From positions 120,581 to 184,580 of the forward strand of contig JBMYTN010000003.1 in NCBI GenBank assembly GCA_049604415.1: a DNA stretch of 64,000 nt. The letters are read 5' to 3'. Each line of letters opens with the position of its first letter. Position 1 is the stretch's first letter. This DNA comes from JBMYTN01 sp049604415. Lineage in GTDB: Bacteria; Pseudomonadota; Alphaproteobacteria; Rhodospirillales; Rhodospirillaceae. Shown in pieces: positions 9,495 through 17,964 of this stretch. The notes beneath the pieces were generated by a model that searched no databases, had not been told where the DNA came from, and was given only the letters and a program-made list of their open reading frames with translations. The position numbers were made by a program, and so were the translations under genes.

Positions 9495-11975
9495 ATGAAA
9501 CAGGGTTCCGGACAGAAGACCCCAATGGTCTTCCTGTTGCTCGGTCTATGCGTGCTGGTCGGGTTTGTTGCGATTGTCCTTGAGCAAAGTCAGTCTGCAG
9601 AACAGCAGAGGGCTGAATACACCGCCCGTGCCTATTCCAAGGCCATGTCAGCCTTCCGCGCCTATTACGGTGGTCGCGTTTTGCCCAAGGCCATGGCGGC
9701 AGGCATCGAAGCTGTTCATGGCGGCGATATTGCCTCCGATGGCACCTTGCCGATTCCCATCGCCATGTCCATGCAGTTGGGCGAAACCGTCCAGTTAACC
9801 GACTCGTCGGTCAAAATTAGCATCGTCAGCGATTATCCGTTTCCCTGGCGGGAAAGCCGCGCACTTGACGATTTTCACGTCGATGCCATGGCCTCCTTGC
9901 GGGCCGTGGGGGGCGATCATTTTGAGAATGTCGTGCCGCTGGACAGCGGAGACTATCTGTTCCGCTATGCGGTGCCCGTGGTGCTGGGGGATGACTGTGT
10001 TGCCTGCCACAACACGCACCCGGATAGCCCAAAGACCGATTGGCGGGTTGGCGATGTCCGGGGCCTGCAGGTGGTTGCGCTCACCCTGCCCAGCCTGGGC
10101 GGTGCCCTGAAGTCAGATCACTGGTTGCTGATTGGCTTGGGCTTTGTTGCCCTGGGTCTCGGGTTGGCCGCCGTGATCGTCACCACCGGTGCCTTGCGGG
10201 CCTCCGCCCGGGACATGGAAGCCCGTTTAGAAGCCGTTGACGCGGAACGCCAGACCTTGCAGGAACGCCAAGATGCGGTGGACCAGCATGCCATCATCAG
10301 CATCACCGACCTGAACGGCACCATCAAATATGCCAATCGCCGCTTCCAGCAGATTTCAGGCTATAGTTCCGGTGAACTGGTCGGCAGCAACCACCGCATC
10401 GTCAATGCCGGTCACCATTCCCAGTCCTTTTTTGAGACCATGTGGAGCACCATTGGCCGTGGGAACATTTGGCGTGGCCAGGTGCTGAACCGCTCCAAGG
10501 CCGGGGAGTTTTATTGGGTTGATTCCAGCATTGTGCCCTTAAAAGATGCACAGGGTCGCTTGCGAGAGTTCATTTCAATCCGGACTGACATTACGGCGCG
10601 CAAAACCACGGAACAGCGTTTGCGGCGCTCCATCGAAGAGGCCAACAAGGCCAATCAGGCCAAGAGCACCTTTTTGGCCACCATGAGCCATGAGATCCGC
10701 ACCCCGATGAATGGGGTGATCGGCATGGCCGGTTTGCTGGCGGACACCGATCTGACAGCCGATCAACGCCGCTATGTTGAGTCGATCCAGGCCTCAGGCG
10801 ATGCCTTGCTGCGGATCATCAACGATATTCTCGATTACTCGAAATTCAGCCAAGGCCGTCTGGAACTGGAAGACACCCCCTTCCTGCTCCAAGCCCTCGT
10901 CGATGGGGTTCTGGATGTTGTTCGAGCGCGGGCGGATGAAAAGGGCCTCGCCTTGCGCGTGGACCTGTCCGGGGATCTGCAAGACCGCTATCGGGGCGAT
11001 GAAGGCCGCTTGCGGCAAATCCTGCTGAACCTGCTGTCCAATGCGATCAAGTTCACCGCCAATGGGCTGGTGCTGCTGCGCATCGAACCTTCGGGGCTGG
11101 GCTTGCGGTTCGAAGTCCGGGATACCGGCATGGGGATTTCTAAAGACGACCAGGCAAATCTGTTCCAGATGTTCAGCCAGGTCGATGATTCCACCACCCG
11201 ACGCTTTGAAGGCACCGGTCTGGGTCTGGCGATTTGTAAGCTGCTGGTCGAGGCGATGCATGGCCGCATTGCTGTGGACAGTGATGTTGGCACCGGCAGC
11301 ACCTTCTGGTTTGAAGTGCCGTTGGGCGTGGTGGATGACCTGCAGCAGGACCTGCCCGAGAGTATTGCTGGCCTGCCCTCTGGAGAGGCCTTGCGCACAG
11401 AAGGTGGAGCCCCGCTATTGCCTGGGGCAGATAGCGCGACCGCTCCCACTGAGACGTCCACCGGAGAGGCCCCATCCAGGCTCAACAAAACAGCGCCTGC
11501 GACGCCGGAGAGCCAGGATGTCTCTTCTGGCTTGCGGGTTTTGGTGGCCGAGGACAATCCGGTCAATCAGATGGTTGCCAAAGGCCACCTGACCAAGCTG
11601 GGTCACCGGGTTGCCATTGCCGAAGACGGGGTCAAAGCCGTGGAGGCGGTGTCGACGACAGAGTTTGATTTGGTGTTTATGGACGTCCAGATGCCGAATA
11701 TGGACGGCCTGGAAGCCACCAGACGGATCCGCGCCTTAGGCGGTTCCAGGAGCATCTTGCCGATCATCGCCATGACCGCCAATGTCATGGCCGGGGATCG
11801 GGAGCGCTGCCTGGATGCCGGTATGGATGGCTATCTGCCCAAACCGGCCAAGCGGGCGGATATTTTGGCGATCATCGAGCATCATCTGCCTAGCCGTGGA
11901 TCAGCGGGCTCCGGGTCCTCTCAACCCGGAAACCCGCAGACCGTGTCCCCTGCTGAGCCCGAGGGCCAAGGCTGA
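9495..11975 (+). CDS. Hybrid sensor histidine kinase with DUF3365/Tll0287-like haem sensor domain
   Basis: Membrane-bound hybrid kinase of 826 residues. Order: N-terminal transmembrane helix (about 11-28); extracytoplasmic DUF3365/Tll0287-like domain (about 40-200) with the c-type haem motif C168-V-A-C171-H172; second helix (about 212-232); PAS domain (about 265-375); dimerisation domain with the phospho-accepting H399 in MSHEIRTPMNG; ATPase domain with the N box LLNLLSNAIKFT and the G boxes; and a receiver domain with phospho-accepting D730 in FMDVQMPNMDG. The haem-type sensor suggests redox or gas sensing, which is inference from the motif. The stop overlaps the start of the next kinase gene by one base (TGATG), so the two kinases are coupled. 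Confidence 0.92.
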   Translation: MKQGSGQKTPMVFLLLGLCVLVGFVAIVLEQSQSAEQQRAEYTARAYSKAMSAFRAYYGGRVLPKAMAAGIEAVHGGDIASDGTLPIPIAMSMQLGETVQLTDSSVKISIVSDYPFPWRESRALDDFHVDAMASLRAVGGDHFENVVPLDSGDYLFRYAVPVVLGDDCVACHNTHPDSPKTDWRVGDVRGLQVVALTLPSLGGALKSDHWLLIGLGFVALGLGLAAVIVTTGALRASARDMEARLEAVDAERQTLQERQDAVDQHAIISITDLNGTIKYANRRFQQISGYSSGELVGSNHRIVNAGHHSQSFFETMWSTIGRGNIWRGQVLNRSKAGEFYWVDSSIVPLKDAQGRLREFISIRTDITARKTTEQRLRRSIEEANKANQAKSTFLATMSHEIRTPMNGVIGMAGLLADTDLTADQRRYVESIQASGDALLRIINDILDYSKFSQGRLELEDTPFLLQALVDGVLDVVRARADEKGLALRVDLSGDLQDRYRGDEGRLRQILLNLLSNAIKFTANGLVLLRIEPSGLGLRFEVRDTGMGISKDDQANLFQMFSQVDDSTTRRFEGTGLGLAICKLLVEAMHGRIAVDSDVGTGSTFWFEVPLGVVDDLQQDLPESIAGLPSGEALRTEGGAPLLPGADSATAPTETSTGEAPSRLNKTAPATPESQDVSSGLRVLVAEDNPVNQMVAKGHLTKLGHRVAIAEDGVKAVEAVSTTEFDLVFMDVQMPNMDGLEATRRIRALGGSRSILPIIAMTANVMAGDRERCLDAGMDGYLPKPAKRADILAIIEHHLPSRGSAGSGSSQPGNPQTVSPAEPEGQG

Positions 11976-14900
11976 TGCGGGACGCCAACACCTCTCCGGA
12001 ACCGCCCCATCCGCCGCAGCCTGATGGCGGCGAAGTTGACGGCGCAGCGGGATCGGGCAAGCTGCTGGGCCGGTTTCTCGGCTCTGTTCTGCGTTCTCGG
12101 CTCACCGCCAAAGTGTTGCTCGGGGTGTTTCTCGGCATTGTGTTGATCGAAATCATCATTCTGGTCCCGTCCTATTCCAAGCGGGAACGGGATCTGCTGG
12201 AAAATGAATATAGCCGTGTCAGCAATTTTGTTGGCGCGGTGATGCGGACGCCGTCCGTGTCCCAGGAACAGAAGCTGGCATTGATCGCCTCCGGTGATGG
12301 TGTCCTGGGAATGATCGTGATCCGTGATCCGATGCTCGCCGACCGCGCCCGCACCGCTGCAGAAGCCCGCCGGGCCGGACGCGAACAAGCCGATGCGATC
12401 AAGCCTTACCATTATGAAGCCAGTGCCGGTCGTCTGGCCGTGGACTACCCCCTGTCCACCGCCTTTGGCGCAGACGCCGATGACCGGGTGCTGCGGATCT
12501 TTGTCTCGGCGGCGCATATTCCCGAGCATCTCGAAGCCTATGTCCTGCGGATCATCGGTCTGGTGGTCATTATCTCCCTGTTTGTCACCGGGGTGACGAT
12601 GGTCATTGTCGGGATCTTGTTGATCCGACCGCTCTTAAGCCTGACCCGCACCATTGCCGCAGGGCAAAAGCTGGAGACACTCTCTACTTTGCCGCCGCAA
12701 TTGATGTCCCGCAAGGACGAGATCGGCGAGCTGGCCCGGGCCTATCGGGATATGGTCACCAGCATCTCGGAGGCCGTCTCGCGCATTGAGGCATTGGCCC
12801 GCTTCCCTTACGAAAACCCCAACCCAGTGCTGCGGGTTGGGTTTGATTATTCTGTGCAATATGCCAATGGCTCGGCCCAGGCTGAACAGGCCTTGTTTAG
12901 CAATGACAGCCAAACCGCCATCTCCCAGGATTTGCGCAGCCTGGCGTCTTCTGCCGTGGTCTCCGATGAATCGTCGACCTCGACCATTGTCACCGGGTTC
13001 CGGGTGTTCTCGGTCACCGCTGTGCCGGTGCGGGAATATGGCTATCTCAATCTCTATGCCCGGGACATTACGTCTCAAGTCCAGGCCGAGAAGGACCTGC
13101 TGGCCCTCAATGAGCGGCTGGAGGGCTTGGTCGAGGAGCGCTCTGCAGAGCTGCGCATCCAGGCCCGGCGGCTGCGCTCCACCATTGTGGCGGCCATTGA
13201 TGCCATTGTCTTGATGGGGCTGGACGGCACGATCCTGGATTTCAATCCATCTGCGGAGGTCCTGTTTGGTCGCACACGCGATCAGGTTCTTGGCAAGGAC
13301 TTGACGGATTTGCTGGTTCCCGAAGCGATGCGGGAGCGTCACCGCAACAGCATCATCCGGTATTTGGAAACCGGCAAAAAAACCGTCATCGGCAAACGGA
13401 TCGAGCTGGAAGCCCTTCGCTCAGACGGCCAGTTGATCCCGGTGGAAGTTTCGCTGGAAGTTACCGGCGAGGGCGATGACCGGATCTTTGTCGCCTTCCT
13501 GCGCGACATCACCGAGCGCCGGGATCGACGCCAGGCCCTGATTGAGGCCAAGGAAGCTGCCGAGCGGGCCAACCGGGCCAAGTCAGACTTCCTGGCCACC
13601 ATGAGCCATGAGATCCGCACCCCGATGAATGGGGTGATTGGCATGACCGGGCTTCTGATGGACACCGCCTTGTCCCAAGAGCAGTCCCATTATGTCGAGA
13701 CCATCCGCCAATCCGGCGAGTCCTTGATGCGTATCATCAATGACATTCTGGATTACACCAAGATCGAAGCCGGGCGCTTGGAGCTGGAAACCATGCCCTT
13801 CGACTTGGAAGGTCTGGTAGACAGCGTTGTGGATCTGATGCATGGCAAGGCGGTGGAAAAAGGCCTGCGCCTGGGGGCCATGGTCGAACCGGAGATCATG
13901 GGGCGCTATGTGTCCGATGCCGGTCGGATCCGCCAAGTGCTGTTGAACCTAACCAACAATGCCTTGAAATTCACCGAGAAGGGCTCCGTCAGTCTTAAGG
14001 TCATTGGCGGACCCGAAGGGATTTGTTTCCAGATCCACGATACGGGGGTTGGCATCGCCCCGGCGGATCAAGCCAAGCTGTTCCAGCGCTTCTCCCAGGT
14101 CGATGCCTCCACATCGCGCAAATATGGCGGGACCGGTTTGGGCTTGGCGATCAGCCGTCTGATCGTTGAAGCCTTGGGCGGACAGATTGGCGTGGAGAGC
14201 ACCGAAGGCGAGGGCTCGGTCTTTTCCTTTACCTTGCCCCTGACGCGCGATGCGGAGCATGCGGGGGATCAGGACGCCCAAGATCGGCATCAAGAAGCGT
14301 TGCTCCAGGGCAAACAGGTCCTGGTGGTCGATGATGACGGCGTCAATCAAGAGATCTTTGTCAGCTATTGCCGCCATTGGGGCATGGTGGTGGAGACGGT
14401 GTCTTCCGGTGAGGCCGCACTGTCCCGCCTGCAGGAGGCCCCGTTTGATCTGATGGTTCTGGACCTGAATATGCCCGAATTGGACGGCAATGCGGTGTTG
14501 CGGTCCATGGTGGACCAAGTCGAGATCGCACCGGCGGTGCTGGTGGCGTCTTCGTCCAGTCAGGGATTGGATCAGGATGTGCGCGACCATGTTGGGGCCA
14601 TGGTGCTCAAACCCTTGAAGCGCCATGACTTGCGCTCAGCGATCCTGCGTGTGTTGGATCCAGGTCAGCAAGGCTCTTTGGTCGATCCAGGCCGCCCCGA
14701 ACAGGGGAGAGAGACCGGTAAAGCCGCGGCCGGTCAGGATGGTCTGTCTGCGGGCCAAACACCGCTGGAAGGGCAGAGGTTGCGGATTTTGGTTGCTGAG
14801 GACAATCCGGTGAACCAGACCGTGGCGAAAAAGAACTTGGAACGGTTGGGCCACATTGTTGACATCGCCAATGACGGGCAGGAGGCGGTCCAAGCCCTGA

Positions 14901-15574
14901 TCGACCTGCCCTATGACCTGGTGTTGATGGATGTGCAAATGCCGATCTGCGACGGGTTCGAAGCCACCCGTCGCATTCGTGCCTTGACCAATGGGCGCGC
15001 CGCCGTCCCGGTGATTGCCATGACCGCGAATGCCATGGCTGGTGATCGGGAACGCTGCATTTTGGCAGGCATGGATGATTATCTTTCCAAACCCGTCAAT
15101 CGCGGTAAATTGGAAGAAATGTTGGCCCGTCATCAACCGGGCTTGGCGAACGATGTCTCCGAACCAGACCCGCAAGACGCTGTCGCTGCGGACCACCCTG
15201 ATCCCCCCCACACCACCGAACCGGAACCGACCCCCATGACCAGCGGACATCCCATTTGGGACGAAGAGGCCTTGGCCGTCCTGATTGAGGACCTTGAGGA
15301 AGAGGGCTTCCTGATGGTCCTGGACATCTATCGGCGCAACACGCCGGAGCGCCTAGCGGCCATCGCCAAGGCCATGGAAACCGGCGATGATCAGGCTCTG
15401 CGCAAGGAAGCCCATAGCCTCAAAGGCGCGTCACGGTCTTTGGCGGCGGCGGAAATGGGTGAGTTGGCCTATGGCCTGGAGAAACAGGATCAACCGGTAA
15501 CGATCGAGGCGCTACAAGCGGCCTTTGACCGGCTGATCGCTGATGCGGATCAGCGCTTCCCGCCGGAAGAGTAG
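11975..15574 (+). CDS. Hybrid sensor histidine kinase with two receivers and an HPt domain
   Basis: Large 1199-residue phosphorelay kinase. Order: N-terminal cytoplasmic tail; transmembrane helix (about 45-65); short periplasmic sensor; second helix (about 190-220) with a HAMP-like segment; degenerate PAS region (about 265-370); PAS domain (about 400-515) ending in FLRDITERR; dimerisation domain with H545; ATPase domain; receiver 1 with D830; receiver 2 with D986; and a C-terminal HPt domain with H1147 in AHSLKGASRSL. The whole His-Asp-His path lies in one chain, so an external response regulator should receive the final phosphate. The convergent receiver-EAL gene 11 bases downstream is an obvious but unproven candidate. 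It is translationally coupled to the preceding kinase. Confidence 0.92.
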   Translation: MRDANTSPEPPHPPQPDGGEVDGAAGSGKLLGRFLGSVLRSRLTAKVLLGVFLGIVLIEIIILVPSYSKRERDLLENEYSRVSNFVGAVMRTPSVSQEQKLALIASGDGVLGMIVIRDPMLADRARTAAEARRAGREQADAIKPYHYEASAGRLAVDYPLSTAFGADADDRVLRIFVSAAHIPEHLEAYVLRIIGLVVIISLFVTGVTMVIVGILLIRPLLSLTRTIAAGQKLETLSTLPPQLMSRKDEIGELARAYRDMVTSISEAVSRIEALARFPYENPNPVLRVGFDYSVQYANGSAQAEQALFSNDSQTAISQDLRSLASSAVVSDESSTSTIVTGFRVFSVTAVPVREYGYLNLYARDITSQVQAEKDLLALNERLEGLVEERSAELRIQARRLRSTIVAAIDAIVLMGLDGTILDFNPSAEVLFGRTRDQVLGKDLTDLLVPEAMRERHRNSIIRYLETGKKTVIGKRIELEALRSDGQLIPVEVSLEVTGEGDDRIFVAFLRDITERRDRRQALIEAKEAAERANRAKSDFLATMSHEIRTPMNGVIGMTGLLMDTALSQEQSHYVETIRQSGESLMRIINDILDYTKIEAGRLELETMPFDLEGLVDSVVDLMHGKAVEKGLRLGAMVEPEIMGRYVSDAGRIRQVLLNLTNNALKFTEKGSVSLKVIGGPEGICFQIHDTGVGIAPADQAKLFQRFSQVDASTSRKYGGTGLGLAISRLIVEALGGQIGVESTEGEGSVFSFTLPLTRDAEHAGDQDAQDRHQEALLQGKQVLVVDDDGVNQEIFVSYCRHWGMVVETVSSGEAALSRLQEAPFDLMVLDLNMPELDGNAVLRSMVDQVEIAPAVLVASSSSQGLDQDVRDHVGAMVLKPLKRHDLRSAILRVLDPGQQGSLVDPGRPEQGRETGKAAAGQDGLSAGQTPLEGQRLRILVAEDNPVNQTVAKKNLERLGHIVDIANDGQEAVQALIDLPYDLVLMDVQMPICDGFEATRRIRALTNGRAAVPVIAMTANAMAGDRERCILAGMDDYLSKPVNRGKLEEMLARHQPGLANDVSEPDPQDAVAADHPDPPHTTEPEPTPMTSGHPIWDEEALAVLIEDLEEEGFLMVLDIYRRNTPERLAAIAKAMETGDDQALRKEAHSLKGASRSLAAAEMGELAYGLEKQDQPVTIEALQAAFDRLIADADQRFPPEE

Positions 15575-15585
15575 GGGCGAGTGGG

Positions 15586-16764
15586 TTATCCCAGCCCCAG
15601 CTCCAACTCGCGGCCATTGTTCCAGTTTTCGACCCAATTGGCGAAGTCTTCGCTGGGCAAGGGCCGGGTCAGGAAATAGCCCTGGGCCAGATTGCAGTTG
15701 TTGTCCTTCAGGAACTGCCAATGCTCGGCGGTTTCCACGCCTTCAGCGACCACCTTCAGGCCCAAGGCGCTGCCCAAGCCCAAAATGGCCGAGGTGATGA
15801 TCCGGGCATCGGGTTCTTCGACAATGCCAATGACAAAGGAGCGGTCGATTTTGAGCTCCGAAAACGGCATGCGGTGCAATTCCACCAGTGACGAATAGCC
15901 GGTACCGAAATCGTCCAAAGAAATAGCGATACCTTTGATCCGCAGCCGGGTCAAAATGTCCAAGGTCTTGCGGGCATCGCTCATGGCGGTGGTTTCCGTG
16001 ACCTCCAGGATCAACTGATTTGCCTTCACGCCATATTCGGCCAACAGGGTGGTGACCTTGGTCGGGAAGTCCAGATCGACCAGGGTGGCCGCAGACAGAT
16101 TGACCGCCACAGCAATGTCCCAGCCCTTGGCCTTCCAGCTGGCGGCTTCCCGGATCGCCATGGCCAGGATCAGATCGGTCATCGGCTCGATCAGGCCGGA
16201 TTGCTCGGCCAAGGAAATGAACTGATCGGGAAAAATCATGCCGCGATGCGGGTCGCGCCACCGGACCAAGGCTTCGGCGGAGCGGACCTCGCCGGTGGCC
16301 ATGTCCACTTTGGGCTGATAGGTCAGGAACAGATCCCGCCCGGCAATGGCTTTGCCGAGATCATCTTCCCGGACCATCTGGCTGGTTTCCGGGACCTTGC
16401 TCAGGACCTCGCGCAACCCCTTGCCGGTGATCGGTTTGCGCAGATTGCCGATCATATTCAGGCCGAAATCCCGCCCCAGGCTGAGTGCACTGCGCAGGAG
16501 TTTTTCGTCAAAACTGCTGATGACGACAATGGCGGCTTTGCAACCCTGGGCCCCCAGGCTGCGCAACACCTCAATGCCGTCGCAGTCGGTGAGGGAAAGA
16601 TCTTGGATGATGGCGTCGGGCCGGACCTGATCAACGGCCTCCCGGAACTCGGCCAGAGTGCCGACCGGGGTGACTTCAAAGCCCTCTTTGGAGGCCAACA
16701 AGGTGATCATTTGACGAATTTCTTCGTCATCGTCAAAGACCAGAAGCTTTCTTTCGTTGGCCAT
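15586..16764 (-). CDS. Response regulator with EAL domain (c-di-GMP phosphodiesterase)
   Basis: A 392-residue protein with an N-terminal receiver (residues 1-125: acidic cluster FDDDEEI, phospho-acceptor Asp in IIQDLSLTD) and a C-terminal EAL domain (about 145-385). EAL catalytic features are visible: SAEALVRW, AVNLSA, LEVTET, SLDDFGTGYSSL, ELKIDRSFV, VAEGVET and QGYFLTRPLP, so it is probably an active phosphodiesterase that breaks down cyclic di-GMP. ATG 16764 starts directly at the receiver; the longer frame from 16830 adds 22 residues of no family resemblance. It lies tail to tail with the hybrid-kinase pair, suggesting phosphorelay control of c-di-GMP and, by extension, of the polysaccharide genes further right (inference). 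Confidence 0.9.
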   Translation of the reverse strand: MANERKLLVFDDDEEIRQMITLLASKEGFEVTPVGTLAEFREAVDQVRPDAIIQDLSLTDCDGIEVLRSLGAQGCKAAIVVISSFDEKLLRSALSLGRDFGLNMIGNLRKPITGKGLREVLSKVPETSQMVREDDLGKAIAGRDLFLTYQPKVDMATGEVRSAEALVRWRDPHRGMIFPDQFISLAEQSGLIEPMTDLILAMAIREAASWKAKGWDIAVAVNLSAATLVDLDFPTKVTTLLAEYGVKANQLILEVTETTAMSDARKTLDILTRLRIKGIAISLDDFGTGYSSLVELHRMPFSELKIDRSFVIGIVEEPDARIITSAILGLGSALGLKVVAEGVETAEHWQFLKDNNCNLAQGYFLTRPLPSEDFANWVENWNNGRELELGLG

Positions 16765-16921
16765 ACGCACCCCCGGAAACGCCCCGACCGCCCTGGCGTG
16801 ACGACCGGTAACCCTGCAAGGGCCAAACAATTACACGACTTGTGGCCCGGTGCAAACCAGTCATATGGGTAGATCAATAAGGGGAGCCAGGGACCGCACC
16901 CGGGCCGCGCAGCGCGGTTGG

Positions 16922-17962
16922 CTAGGCGGACGCCTCAACGGTCCAGGTTTTGCCACGGTTGAGCAATTCGGACACCGGCTTGCGGCGTTTGCCGCCACCC
17001 TGGGCCGTGTGCACCGCATCGTCATGGGACAGTGCCGGGCTGTCAAAGATCACACCCAAGGCCACCGGGAAGGGAGCCTCCATGGCCACAAGCATTTGCG
17101 CCAGGATCGGGTTGGTGGCGTCATGGACCAGAATATCGGCCTCGGTCACACCATCTTCGCCCAAGGTGACCATTTCCAGGCCCAGGCTGCGCATGTTCAA
17201 ACGCAGGCCCCGGGACTTGTCCTTGCCAAACAACAGCGGCTTGCCATGCTCAACCTGAATATGGGCGTCATGCATGCTGCGCTTGTCGGTCAGATTGTCG
17301 AACACTCCATCATTATAAACGATGCAGTTCTGGTAGATTTCGACGAAGGAGGCACCGCGATGGCCATGGGCCGCCTTCAACACCGAAATCAGATGCGGCG
17401 ACAAGGTGGCCGCCGCCCGGGCGACGAAAGGCGCCCCAGCCCCCAGGGCGAACTTGGCCGGGTTCAGAGCGCGGTCGATGGAACCGCCTGGGCTCGACGG
17501 GCTGCGGGTGCCGGGCTCTGAGGTCGGGGAATACTGCCCCTTGGTCAGGCCGTAGATCGCATTGTTGAACAGCAAGATGTTCATATCGACATTGCGGCGC
17601 AGCACATGGAGCAGATGGTTGCCACCGATGGACAGGCCATCGCCATCTCCGGTCACCAACCACACATCCAATTCCGGATTGGCCAGCTTGACCCCGGTGG
17701 CCACGGCGGGTGCCCGGCCATGGATGGTGTGGAAACCAAAGGTGCTCATGTAATAGGGAAAGCGCGACGAGCAGCCGATTCCCGAGACAAAGACGAATTT
17801 CTCCTTGGGCACATTCAGATCCGGCAGGGTCTTTTGCACCGCCTTCAGAATGGCGTAATCCCCACATCCCGGGCACCAGCGGATTTCTTGATCGCTCTCG
17901 AAATCCTTATTGGTCAGCTTTTGGTTCGGGTCAGCCGCAGGGGTCTTGGTCAAAACGGTCAT
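16922..17962 (-). CDS. korB: 2-oxoacid:ferredoxin oxidoreductase beta subunit (2-oxoglutarate type)
   Basis: Thiamine-diphosphate and iron-sulfur subunit of the CoA-dependent oxidoreductase that makes acyl-CoA, CO2 and reduced ferredoxin. The 346-residue protein has C30-P-G-C33 near the N-terminus, the conserved SGIGCSSRFPYY segment (one of the cluster cysteines), HTIHGRAPAVATGVK, the TPP/Mg motif GDGDGLSIGGNH and NAIYGLTKGQ(Y)SPTS. This is the KorB layout for 2-oxoglutarate, not the multi-subunit pyruvate enzyme. The substrate is inferred from family similarity and from the fused alpha subunit upstream. korB starts 2 bases after the korA stop. Confidence 0.92.
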   Translation of the reverse strand: MTVLTKTPAADPNQKLTNKDFESDQEIRWCPGCGDYAILKAVQKTLPDLNVPKEKFVFVSGIGCSSRFPYYMSTFGFHTIHGRAPAVATGVKLANPELDVWLVTGDGDGLSIGGNHLLHVLRRNVDMNILLFNNAIYGLTKGQYSPTSEPGTRSPSSPGGSIDRALNPAKFALGAGAPFVARAAATLSPHLISVLKAAHGHRGASFVEIYQNCIVYNDGVFDNLTDKRSMHDAHIQVEHGKPLLFGKDKSRGLRLNMRSLGLEMVTLGEDGVTEADILVHDATNPILAQMLVAMEAPFPVALGVIFDSPALSHDDAVHTAQGGGKRRKPVSELLNRGKTWTVEASA

Positions 17963-17964
17963 GA

